A stretch of DNA of 64,000 nucleotides, taken from positions 1 to 64,000 of the forward strand of contig DATIJC010000002.1 in assembly GCA_035479015.1 (NCBI GenBank), written 5' to 3'. Origin of the DNA: DATIJC01 sp035479015. GTDB lineage: Bacteria > Patescibacteriota > Microgenomatia > UBA1400 > UBA12028. The position numbers were made by a program, and so were the translations under genes. Within the stretch, counting starts at the first letter, position 1. Every line of letters begins with the position of its first letter. The notes below the pieces were generated by a model that saw nothing but the letters and a program-made list of their open reading frames with translations, was not told the origin of the DNA and searched no databases. Positions 1 through 7,658 of this stretch are shown here, piece after piece.

Positions 1-1301
1 TGTCGCTGTTCCACAAGCATAGCAACTCCGGATGGCACGTCACCGTTGGTTTTGATCGCGATTTCACACGATGTTGCCAAACCCAATCCCAATACTGTGT
101 CAAATTCAACCAATAAATCGTACTTATCATGTCCTGGCACATTACTCTTCACCGCTTCCCACAACACACTCATCGCTTCCGGTGTATGTAAATCATCCTC
201 AAGCAATGAAAAGAATCTGGTGCGCAAATCATTAATTTTTGTCAACTTATCATCGGATAGCACGGTGCGGTCAGCTTCATTCTTGCATTGGCACAAAATT
301 GCGACAAGTTTGTCATATGATTTTTGTGCCGCTTCCAGCGCATCCCACGTGAAGTTTAATTCACTGCGGTAGTGCGATCCTAAAAAGAGCAAGCGCAGGG
401 CTTGCGGTTTGTATCCCTTCGCGATTATGTCGTCGACCGTATAAAAGTTGTTCAGTGACTTACTCATCTTCTCACCATCTACCCGCAAGAAATTATGGTG
501 CACCCAATACTTCACAAACGGATGTTTCCCAGTCGCGGCTTCGGCCTGAGCAATTTCATTGGTATGGTGAATCGGGATGTGGTCAATTCCACCGGTATGG
601 ATATCAAACTGCTCACCAAGATACTTCATGCTCATAGCTGAACACTCGATGTGCCAGCCAGGAAAGCCTTTGCCCCATGGACTCTCCCACTCCATTTGAC
701 GCCGCTCACCTGCTGGTGAAAATTTCCATAGAGCGAAGTCAGTGACGTTTTTCTTGCCCTCTACCATCTCTACTCGCGCTCCGGCTTTGAGACTTTCCGG
801 ATCAAGCCGCGACAACTCACCATAAGTCGGAAATTTAGAGGTATCAAAATAGACACCGTCGGCAATTACATACGTAAAGCCATTTTTCTCAAGTCGCGAA
901 ATCAATTCGATCTGTTCTTTGATATGATCCGTCGCCTTGCAGACTACATCTGGGTGCACTACACCAACAGCATCCATTGATTTCCAAAAAAAGGCTTCAA
1001 ACTCTTTGGCAATATCCCACACACTTTTGCCATACTTCTTGGCACCCTTTTCCATCTTGTCTTCACCCGTATCATCATCGGAAACCAGATGACCGACGTC
1101 CGTGATATTCATGACATGCTTGACTTCTAAGCCGCTGTGGCGAAGCACGCGAACCAGCACGTCATCCATTGTGTATTTTCTCGCGTGTCCAATATGGGCA
1201 TAGTCGTAGACAGTCGGTCCGCAGGCATACAGACCCACTTGCCCTTGGATAATTGGCTTAAAGTCTTCGATCGACCGCGACAGAGTGTTATACAAACGCA
1301 T
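1..1301 (-). CDS. cysS: Cysteinyl-tRNA synthetase, C-terminus cut by window edge
   Basis: Charges tRNA-Cys with cysteine in the cytoplasm. Reading the minus strand from the ATG at 1301 gives an open frame to the window edge. It carries the class I HIGH motif (YAHIGHAR, about residue 30), the zinc-site histidine region (GWHIECSAM) and the KMSKS loop (GEKMSKSLNNF). The N-terminal two-thirds of the family is present and the C-terminal anticodon-binding part lies outside the window. The start follows the stop of the upstream small gene by two bases (TAA-AT-ATG), so the two are probably translated together. Confidence 0.95.
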   Translation of the reverse strand, partial: MRLYNTLSRSIEDFKPIIQGQVGLYACGPTVYDYAHIGHARKYTMDDVLVRVLRHSGLEVKHVMNITDVGHLVSDDDTGEDKMEKGAKKYGKSVWDIAKEFEAFFWKSMDAVGVVHPDVVCKATDHIKEQIELISRLEKNGFTYVIADGVYFDTSKFPTYGELSRLDPESLKAGARVEMVEGKKNVTDFALWKFSPAGERRQMEWESPWGKGFPGWHIECSAMSMKYLGEQFDIHTGGIDHIPIHHTNEIAQAEAATGKHPFVKYWVHHNFLRVDGEKMSKSLNNFYTVDDIIAKGYKPQALRLLFLGSHYRSELNFTWDALEAAQKSYDKLVAILCQCKNEADRTVLSDDKLTKINDLRTRFFSLLEDDLHTPEAMSVLWEAVKSNVPGHDKYDLLVEFDTVLGLGLATSCEIAIKTNGDVPSGVAMLVEQR

Positions 1302-1303
1302 AT

Positions 1304-1636
1304 TTAAACTCTCTTTGTAAAGTGTGTAATTCCTGTTGATTCAAGAGAAAATCGATACCCTTCATCTACTTGTCGCCTCATCCTTGAGAGTGGTCGTGTG
1401 TCATAATTACCTGCCACTATCTCTTCTTGTCTACTAGGTGCCTCAAAGTCAGGCATAGCGCCCGTATATACTACTTGCAGGACATATTCTGTCTCCATTT
1501 GTCCGTGAAAATCCTGATAGGGAATTATGTCTACAACGTGCAATAGTGCTCCTACAAGTATTACTTGGGGGATGCCGTTTACGTTTTGTGGTATGTCTTC
1601 AGTTACTTTCAACCGATCCGACTTTTGTATTTCCAT
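1304..1636 (-). CDS. Unrecognised 110-aa protein upstream of cysS
   Basis: I do not recognise the family. The start is well supported: a GGAGG ribosome-binding site sits four bases before the ATG, which is uncommon in this largely leaderless neighbourhood. The stop is two bases before cysS, which implies co-translation. The protein is soluble, with a hydrophobic core strand region (PQVILVGALLHVVDIIPY) and a charged Arg-rich C-terminal half. Its promoter region lies back to back with that of the methyltransferase gene. Confidence 0.7.
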   Translation of the reverse strand: MEIQKSDRLKVTEDIPQNVNGIPQVILVGALLHVVDIIPYQDFHGQMETEYVLQVVYTGAMPDFEAPSRQEEIVAGNYDTRPLSRMRRQVDEGYRFSLESTGITHFTKRV

Positions 1637-1690
1637 AAACCTCCAAAATTTATCCTATCGCTATTTCACATCGAGTATATCAGAGCACGT

Positions 1691-1696
1691 TATAAT
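1691..1696 (+). promoter_or_regulatory. -10 element of a leaderless promoter
   Basis: A perfect TATAAT ends six bases before the ATG at 1703, so the transcript should begin at or next to the start codon. No Shine-Dalgarno sequence is present. TTCACA at 1665-1670 is a possible but distant -35. Confidence 0.6.
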
Positions 1697-1702
1697 TACA
1701 TT

Positions 1703-2596
1703 ATGGATTATCCGTTTCCCCCGGCGTTTATCGAAAAAATGAGAAAAGCTTTTGGCGAACAAAAAGCCGAAGAAATTTTTTCCGGACTGAGTTTGCCCCG
1801 CCGAAAAGCGATCCGCATTAATACACTTAAGAACGACAAAGATGTCCCTACTTTACTTAAACAGGATGGTTTTGAACTCGTGCCTGTCAGTTGGTACCCA
1901 GACGCATATCTGGTAGAAAATCCAGAAGGCCTTTCTTCACATCCGTTGCTTAACCAAGGCCATTTTTATATCCAGTCGCTCTCCAGCATGATCCCCGCGT
2001 TAGTCCTCGATTCTAAAAACACGGACCACGTTTTGGATATTTGCGCCGCACCAGGCAGCAAGACATCTCAGATTGCTGCACTGATGCACAATGAGGGATT
2101 CATTATCGCTAATGACAGCAGCCGTGAGCGGATTTTCAAACTCAAAGATAATCTTGCACGTTTGGGAGTGACAAATACGCAGAGCATTAATAAGCCCGGA
2201 CAAATATTATTCAAAGGAGTTGTCGAACCATTCGATAAAGTGCTCGTCGATGTTCCTTGCAGCATGGAAGGCCGCTTTCAAAGTGATGATCCAAAAACTT
2301 GGGCCGATTGGTCACCAAAAAAAGTGAAACGCTTAAGCGAAGAACAGAAAGGAATATTGCGCAGTGCCGTGCGCTGTACTACAGCCGGCGGAACAATTGT
2401 TTATTCTACTTGTACACTCTCGCCTGAAGAAAACGAAGAAGTCATTGAGTGGATCCTTACCAAAGAAGACATCACGCTGGAACCAATTCATATAAAGAAT
2501 CTAGCAACCGAGGCGGGTTTGCTAAAAAACACTGTCCGCATTTTCCCGTCGGAAGATTTTGAAGGCTTCTTTATTGCAAAACTAAAAAAGAACTAG
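1703..2596 (+). CDS. RsmB/RsmF-family rRNA (cytosine-5) methyltransferase
   Basis: SAM-dependent RNA m5C methyltransferase of the NOL1/NOP2/Sun family, 297 aa, probably acting on 16S rRNA. Visible motifs are the SAM-binding DICAAPGSKT, the DVPCS motif with one catalytic Cys and the YSTCTLSPEENE motif with the second Cys. The frame is open further upstream, but the ATG at 1703 is preferred because it follows a TATAAT at leaderless spacing and the protein then begins like the family (MDYPFPPAFIEKM). There is no N-terminal NusB-like domain, so it is closer in layout to RsmF/YebU than to RsmB. The exact target base cannot be told from sequence. Confidence 0.88.
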   Translation: MDYPFPPAFIEKMRKAFGEQKAEEIFSGLSLPRRKAIRINTLKNDKDVPTLLKQDGFELVPVSWYPDAYLVENPEGLSSHPLLNQGHFYIQSLSSMIPALVLDSKNTDHVLDICAAPGSKTSQIAALMHNEGFIIANDSSRERIFKLKDNLARLGVTNTQSINKPGQILFKGVVEPFDKVLVDVPCSMEGRFQSDDPKTWADWSPKKVKRLSEEQKGILRSAVRCTTAGGTIVYSTCTLSPEENEEVIEWILTKEDITLEPIHIKNLATEAGLLKNTVRIFPSEDFEGFFIAKLKKN

Positions 2597-2796
2597 TCTT
2601 TATTTGGATCAATTTTCTCACTGCCGCCTGAAGCAAGAATCCTAAGATTAAGACTTGGAATCTCTACGTTTTTACCATTTGCCAGACTCTTTTCCAGAGC
2701 CAATATACCCATTGATTTTCCTTCATTCTTTTTTTCAAGAGCCGTCAACTCAGTTCCATCAGCAACACCATCACCAGCCATATTTTCAATTCCCAT
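2593..2796 (-). CDS. Unrecognised 67-aa acidic protein
   Basis: Small soluble protein with no family I recognise. An AAGGAG ribosome-binding site precedes the ATG. Its stop overlaps the convergent methyltransferase stop through a shared CTAG. It follows a 158-aa Gln-rich gene on the same strand across a purine-rich spacer made of AGAGATAAGAA-like units. Confidence 0.5.
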   Translation of the reverse strand: MGIENMAGDGVADGTELTALEKKNEGKSMGILALEKSLANGKNVEIPSLNLRILASGGSEKIDPNKD

Positions 2797-2846
2797 ATAT
2801 TTCTCCTTTTTCTTATCTCTTACTTCTTATCTCTAATCTCTGTTTC

Positions 2847-3323
2847 TTATCCTGCCCCCACATTGCTGCTCTTCTCTGCATTACTCGCATCCATTGCTGC
2901 TTTGACTTGATAATTTTCCGACTTCTTCTTTTCCAGCTGCTGAATTTGGTATTTTTTTTGATCCTTTTGTTGTTCCGCTACGGCCTGCTGCTGGGCTTCC
3001 ATTTGCTTTTTCTGTTGATAATAACTTTCCGACTGCTGATAGATCTGCGTGTGCAGTTTCTGTTGTTCCTGCACTTTGAAGCTATCGTCCTGCTGCATCT
3101 TCTGTGCGATCGCGGCTTTGGCCATTTGTCCGCCACCACCCTGCTCTTCATCAGACTTTTGGTCACCAGATGGGGCACCAGAACTCCCAAGAAGTTCTTC
3201 CAAAATATCGAGGGGGGTCTTGGCTACTTGCTTGACTGTATCAGCTGCAGCCGCCTTGGCCGTGTCGACGACACTACCCGCCACATCTGAGACTGTTTGA
3301 GCCGCTCCCTGTACAACGTTCAT
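2847..3323 (-). CDS. Gln-rich coiled-coil protein of unknown function
   Basis: A 158-aa protein, not recognised as a named family. The N-terminal 40 residues are Ala/Val/Asp-rich and probably amphipathic (AAQTVSDVAGSVVDTAKAA). The middle and C-terminal part is long, Gln/Lys-rich and likely helical coiled coil. I place the start at 3323 rather than 45 bases upstream because TACTAT lies six bases before it (leaderless spacing). The gene is divergent from a small gene starting at 3348. Confidence 0.55.
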   Translation of the reverse strand: MNVVQGAAQTVSDVAGSVVDTAKAAAADTVKQVAKTPLDILEELLGSSGAPSGDQKSDEEQGGGGQMAKAAIAQKMQQDDSFKVQEQQKLHTQIYQQSESYYQQKKQMEAQQQAVAEQQKDQKKYQIQQLEKKKSENYQVKAAMDASNAEKSSNVGAG

Positions 3324-3347
3324 ACATTCATAGTAACATATGAGACT

Positions 3348-3548
3348 ATGACTCCTGACATTCAACAAGACATTATTTGGAAGAACAAAAAACTACTTGC
3401 TAAAATGCAACCTGGGTCAACCGTCCTGACGGCAAGCAAGTATGCTACTTTTCTTGCTGATAACCATGTGGGTATTGCGCAAAAGGACATGGACTTTGCT
3501 TACAAAAACTTTAGTAATCAGTTACTTGAACGATCTGAACGAACTTAG
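3348..3548 (+). CDS. Unrecognised 66-aa protein
   Basis: Short soluble basic protein (MTPDIQQDIIWKNKK...). The frame extends further upstream, but that part would run into the divergent gene, so the ATG at 3348 is chosen. Its 3' end overlaps the hpf stop by four bases. No function can be assigned. Confidence 0.4.
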   Translation: MTPDIQQDIIWKNKKLLAKMQPGSTVLTASKYATFLADNHVGIAQKDMDFAYKNFSNQLLERSERT

Positions 3549-3850
3549 TGTTCGTGCGACCGATCCGACTCCCTAGAGAGACTGCTTTTCATTTTGGAAA
3601 TTGCTCCAAAGAAAGCCTTGTAAAAGGTTTTGCCTGTCTCACGGACTGCGATATGTTTTTTCCCTAGATCGGAAACCATTTCCACGACCGCCTCATCGGG
3701 GGCACCGTGTTTTTTGTGATCGACATCGATAAGTACTTGTAAAGAAGAATTGGGAGAGAAGAATTTAGCGAATTTTGCGACTTTTCTATTCACGAAGGTT
3801 TTTAAGCCTTCAGTTAACTGCATATTTTTACTAGATAGTATGATTTGCAT
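3545..3850 (-). CDS. hpf: Ribosome hibernation promoting factor, short form
   Basis: HPF/RaiA family protein that binds the 30S decoding region and helps inactive ribosomes persist. At 101 aa it is the short form, without the C-terminal dimerisation domain of long HPF. The start MQIILSSKNMQLTEGLKTFV and the later GAPDEAVVEM / GKTFYKAFFGAI regions fit the family beta-alpha-beta fold. The ATG at 3850 has a GGAGGG ribosome-binding site four bases upstream; a TTG directly before it is the alternative start. recR lies just upstream on the same strand. Confidence 0.85.
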   Translation of the reverse strand: MQIILSSKNMQLTEGLKTFVNRKVAKFAKFFSPNSSLQVLIDVDHKKHGAPDEAVVEMVSDLGKKHIAVRETGKTFYKAFFGAISKMKSSLSRESDRSHEH

Positions 3851-3864
3851 CAAACCCTCCTTTT

Positions 3865-4464
3865 TTACATTACTCTTCTTCCTTCGAGAGCACGCTGAAG
3901 TGTAACACCATCAGCATACTCGATATCCGCGCCTATCGGTAAACCGTGACCTATCCTAGTTATCTTCACATTCTCATGTCCATTATCACGGACCATCTGT
4001 GTAATGTATAGCGCTGTAGCCTCTCCCTCCATAGTCGGATTAGTAGCCAAGATTATTTCATCTACATCATCAATCCTATGTAAAAGATCGCGCAAATATA
4101 ATTGATCTGGTCCGATGTTATTTAATGGAGAGATTGCTCCATGAAGTACATGGTACAACCCCGAAAAAGTATTACTTCCCTCAATTGCCAACAGATCTAG
4201 CGGTTGCTCAACGACACAGAGAAGTGATTGATCCCGTGTCGTGTCGCTGCAAACACTGCATGGATCCTCCTCTCCCACATTGTGACACTGGGAACATATT
4301 TTGGTACCCCGTTTCAAATCAAGCAATATTTGCGAGAACCGTTCGATCTCGCTCTCTGGATTATGGAGGAGATAAAATACTAACCGCTGTGCTGATTTTG
4401 GTCCGATACCCGGAAGACGCTCAAACTGCTCGACAGCATTGCGGACACTTTTAGGAAGTCTCAT
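3865..4464 (-). CDS. recR: Recombination mediator protein RecR
   Basis: Works with RecF/RecO in loading RecA at gaps during recombinational repair. The 199-aa protein has the N-terminal helix-hairpin-helix (LPGIGPKSAQRLV), the four-Cys zinc finger (CSQCHNVGEEDPCSVC), a Toprim domain (LLAIEG ... DEIILATNPTMEGEATALY) and the conserved C-terminal GLPIGADIEYAD. Start at 4464 gives the usual family N-terminus (MRLPKSVRNAVEQF). A GTG nine codons earlier is possible. It is divergent from the glycolytic operon. Confidence 0.95.
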   Translation of the reverse strand: MRLPKSVRNAVEQFERLPGIGPKSAQRLVFYLLHNPESEIERFSQILLDLKRGTKICSQCHNVGEEDPCSVCSDTTRDQSLLCVVEQPLDLLAIEGSNTFSGLYHVLHGAISPLNNIGPDQLYLRDLLHRIDDVDEIILATNPTMEGEATALYITQMVRDNGHENVKITRIGHGLPIGADIEYADGVTLQRALEGRRVM

Positions 4465-4500
4465 AGGATGTATGCACTTGAAACAGTACACCTTCTTCTC

Positions 4501-4506
4501 TAGTAT
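4501..4506 (+). promoter_or_regulatory. -10 element for the PEP-synthase-like/eno/gpmI operon
   Basis: TAGTAT ends six bases before the ATG at 4513, so the first gene of the operon should be leaderless. No ribosome-binding site is visible. Confidence 0.45.
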
Positions 4507-4512
4507 GGATAT

Positions 4513-6402
4513 ATGGTATTTGATTCAAAACAAATTGGTCACAAAGCGCAAACCTTGCAAACTCTCTCGGATCACGCTGTGGTAATTCCCCAGGGGTTTA
4601 TTGTAACGAGCGATACTATGCGGGCAGTTTTCGAACTGAACAAACTGGACATGATACATGATCCAAAAGAACTCTTTAAAGCAATCTCGCGTGCAGCCCT
4701 ACCAAGGAAGATTACCCAACAGATCTTTGGGCAATATATAGCTCTAGGCAATCCCAACGTCTTCGTTCTCGCCAGTCCCCCAGAATTTTTCTCGCATCTC
4801 GATCTGACACCTTTTTTTGACATACACGGTGAGGCCGTACTCATCGAGGCAATACGTACAACTTGGGCTCAATATGCCAGTGAGGTGCTGCAAAGCAACA
4901 TTCATCTGGAATCCTTCCCCTATATGGCTATCTGTGTTCAAACCCAACCAAAGGCCGTGCTTTCCGGCGTACTCGAAACTCAACTCCTACGGGCTGGACA
5001 AAAAACACACTTGAGTATTGCTGTTGTGACTGGCGATGCAGCATTGCAAGGAAATTTGAGTCGGGCTGATCATTATACGATCGATAGAATATCTGGTGAG
5101 TACAAATATTTCCCAGAAAATCCCAAGACAAACGAGTCCCTTAGTCCGAGACATCGCGAACAATTACTTCGCTTTGTTAAAACCCTACAGCAGGCCCTAT
5201 TTTTCCCACAGGAATGCACCGTAATTTATGACGGTACCCAATGGGTGCTAATTGATACACGACCGCTCCATAAAACCGGCAATCTTGACCGGCACGATAA
5301 AACTCTCCATGGACAGGTATTTGGTGCAGGAATTATTGAAGGTCAAATTGCCCACTTTGAAGAAAAAAGCGAACGGCTGTACACAAAAAATACCATCATC
5401 GTGACCACACAGCTTTCAAGTATTCCTGAACAGGTATTTAAACGCATAGGAGGTGTGATCTGCGAAGCAGTTCAGCCCGTTTGTGTCCAAACAGTATGGG
5501 CAAAAGCATATGATGTACTTTTGTTTTCGGGAGTGTCCGATGCGCTGCGGGTACTACATCCCGGCATGAGAGTGACCATGCACTCTCCCACGCAAAGTAT
5601 CATCTTTGATAGTGCAAAAGCGATGCATACACAAAAGGATGCTCCGCCGGAAGTTATTCTAGAGCCATGGATTAGACCGACTCTAAAAATAGAAACATCA
5701 ACGCATCGTAATGAGACTATCACTATTTCGCTGGCAAGGATTTTCTCAGCACTTGGTGTCAATCAAGCACATTCAGACCAAAAACATTTCGAAGTCCTCC
5801 GTCACACTTTGCATGAAAAATTGATGAAAATCATCCGAAACTATCGTCCACAAAAAATACGGCTCCTTCTAGCTGATACAGCAAACGAAAAGTATTTTGA
5901 AATTGACGCATGGCATAGTTTCGAGGATTCACTGCTTGAGAGAGAAGTTATCCAAAAGTGCATACGCGAAACAACAGTCACCTTTGAAATTGATATCCCT
6001 TTTGCACGCAATGAAGTAGAAGTCATCGAATATATCCGCAAGTTAAAAACAGCAAACCTCCCGCGCAGCGCGCGTTGCCGGTATGGCGTCGTCGTCTCCG
6101 TTCCCTCACTACTCGCTCTTGCACCAGTATGGCTTGGGTTTGGTATTGATCACGTCATAGTCGATGTTGATTCAATAGTGACATTCTTGGGAGCAGTAAG
6201 TTCCGCTGGGCAGCTGCACTTTGAACACCATCCTGCAATTGAGGCGCTACGCTGTATGCTTCCCATACTTATCAATAGTTGCGAACGTGAAGGAATACCC
6301 TATTCATTCTTGTTTCGAAGTGCACCTACACAAGAAATGATGAGCACTGTCTTGAATGGACTTCACAAGAATGTTATTCTTCCAGATGTATGGCAAAAAT
6401 AA
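4513..6402 (+). CDS. Catalytically decayed PEP synthase-like protein (PPDK/PPS fold)
   Basis: The 629-aa protein keeps the three-part layout of phosphoenolpyruvate synthase. An N-terminal ATP-grasp-like part starts IGHKAQTLQTLS and PQGFIVTSD (residues 8-34), with SGVLETQLL and DGTQWVLIDTRPL matching family positions up to residue 251. A swivelling phosphohistidine-like domain covers about 265-365. A C-terminal TIM-barrel-like part follows (RYGVVVSVPSLLALAP). Key residues are gone: the VRSS arginine region reads VFVLASPP, the swivel His aligns with Val325 (PVCVQTVWAK), and the barrel acid/SIGTNDLTQ region reads VDVDSIVTFLG. I infer a non-catalytic paralogue, perhaps a regulatory or binding protein. 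It overlaps eno by 13 bases, so it is tied to lower glycolysis. Confidence 0.7.
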   Translation: MVFDSKQIGHKAQTLQTLSDHAVVIPQGFIVTSDTMRAVFELNKLDMIHDPKELFKAISRAALPRKITQQIFGQYIALGNPNVFVLASPPEFFSHLDLTPFFDIHGEAVLIEAIRTTWAQYASEVLQSNIHLESFPYMAICVQTQPKAVLSGVLETQLLRAGQKTHLSIAVVTGDAALQGNLSRADHYTIDRISGEYKYFPENPKTNESLSPRHREQLLRFVKTLQQALFFPQECTVIYDGTQWVLIDTRPLHKTGNLDRHDKTLHGQVFGAGIIEGQIAHFEEKSERLYTKNTIIVTTQLSSIPEQVFKRIGGVICEAVQPVCVQTVWAKAYDVLLFSGVSDALRVLHPGMRVTMHSPTQSIIFDSAKAMHTQKDAPPEVILEPWIRPTLKIETSTHRNETITISLARIFSALGVNQAHSDQKHFEVLRHTLHEKLMKIIRNYRPQKIRLLLADTANEKYFEIDAWHSFEDSLLEREVIQKCIRETTVTFEIDIPFARNEVEVIEYIRKLKTANLPRSARCRYGVVVSVPSLLALAPVWLGFGIDHVIVDVDSIVTFLGAVSSAGQLHFEHHPAIEALRCMLPILINSCEREGIPYSFLFRSAPTQEMMSTVLNGLHKNVILPDVWQK

Positions 6403-7658
6403 CCGACGTAAAAGCCCGCGAAATTCTTGACTCTAGGGGTGTTCCCACAGTCGAAGTCGCTGTTGTGCTGGATTCCGGACACACCGTTTATTCAAGCGCT
6501 CCGGCCGGTACCTCACTTGCCAAACATGAGGCGATAGAAGTCAGGGATGGTGATGTCGGACGTATGGGGGGGAAAGGTGTTCTCAAGGCGGTCGCAGCAG
6601 TAAACGATATCATGCGGCCAGTGCTCTTGGGTCAAGATCCGTTACGACAAACTGCAACCGATCAGCTGTTAGTCAATCTCGATGGCACTTCAAATAAAGG
6701 AAAGCTGGGTGCCAATGCTATTTTACCTGTCTCAATGGCAATTGCTAAAGCCGGCGCTGTGAGCGTGGGTTATCCATTGTATCGATATTTTAAAGAGAAA
6801 TATAATCTTACAGATGCATTTCGTGTTCCTACACCCATTTTTAACTTGATAAATGGTGGTGCCCATGGTGCAGGAAATCTCGATTTTCAAGAATTCCATG
6901 TTATCCCCACCACAAATAAGTCATTCTCAAAAGCACTGCAGCTTGGTGTTGAAATGTTCATGGCGCTTGAGCAAGTACTCATCACAAAAAATGCTATCCA
7001 TAGTGTAGGCATAGAAGGTGGTTTTGCACCAAATTTGTTCGCAAATTTAGACGCGCTGGAACTCCTCATTGAAGCAATGAAGCACACGCACTATATGTTC
7101 GGGCAGGATTTATTCTTAGGCCTTGATGTAGCCGCAAATAGTATTTTCAAAGATGGGAAGTATGTTATCCGAGACCGTCAACAGCCATTTTCTGCGAATG
7201 AACTAGTTGAATATTACAAAGAATTAAATAGCAAATACCATATTTTCTCGCTTGAGGACCCATTCGAAGAGGATGATTGGAGTGCCTGGAAAAAATTGAC
7301 AGCTGAAATGAGCGATCATGTTGTCATCGTCGCAGATGATTTGATCACTACAAATAAGGACAGATTACAAAAAGCTATAACAGAAAAAGCCTGCACTGCC
7401 GTGATGATCAAACCTAACCAGATAGGCACGATCAGTGAGACAGTCGAAGTCATTAAAATTGCCCGCGATGCCGGAATGCAGATCATTGCTTCACACCGCT
7501 CCGGAGAAACTAATGATGACTTTATCTCCGACTTTGCCGTTGGCGTAGGTGCGCAATACGCGAAATTTGGCGCTCCGATCCGAGGCGAGCGCGTGGCAAA
7601 ATACAACAGATTACTTGCTATCGAACAAGAGCTTCAAAATGGATCCACAACAAGATAG
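6390..7658 (+). CDS. eno: Enolase
   Basis: Interconverts 2-phosphoglycerate and phosphoenolpyruvate. The 422-aa length is normal. Recognisable are AREILDSRGVPTVEV at the start, FNLINGGAHGAGNLDFQEF, the metal-site acids in LGLDVAANS, SLEDPFEEDDW and VADDLITTN, the signature MIKPNQIGTISE with the catalytic Lys, and SHRSGETNDDF. The mobile loop near the active site is divergent (PAGTSLAKHEA in place of SGASTG-EA). Its start lies inside the 3' end of the upstream PEP-synthase-like gene and its end overlaps gpmI by 20 bases, indicating translational coupling. Confidence 0.95.
   Translation: MAKITDVKAREILDSRGVPTVEVAVVLDSGHTVYSSAPAGTSLAKHEAIEVRDGDVGRMGGKGVLKAVAAVNDIMRPVLLGQDPLRQTATDQLLVNLDGTSNKGKLGANAILPVSMAIAKAGAVSVGYPLYRYFKEKYNLTDAFRVPTPIFNLINGGAHGAGNLDFQEFHVIPTTNKSFSKALQLGVEMFMALEQVLITKNAIHSVGIEGGFAPNLFANLDALELLIEAMKHTHYMFGQDLFLGLDVAANSIFKDGKYVIRDRQQPFSANELVEYYKELNSKYHIFSLEDPFEEDDWSAWKKLTAEMSDHVVIVADDLITTNKDRLQKAITEKACTAVMIKPNQIGTISETVEVIKIARDAGMQIIASHRSGETNDDFISDFAVGVGAQYAKFGAPIRGERVAKYNRLLAIEQELQNGSTTR

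Noticed and set aside
2655..3290. 211-codon plus-strand frame rich in Leu/Phe that looks like a membrane protein
   Set aside because: It is the antisense of a Gln/Lys-rich coiled-coil gene; Gln and Lys codons read as Leu and Phe on the other strand.
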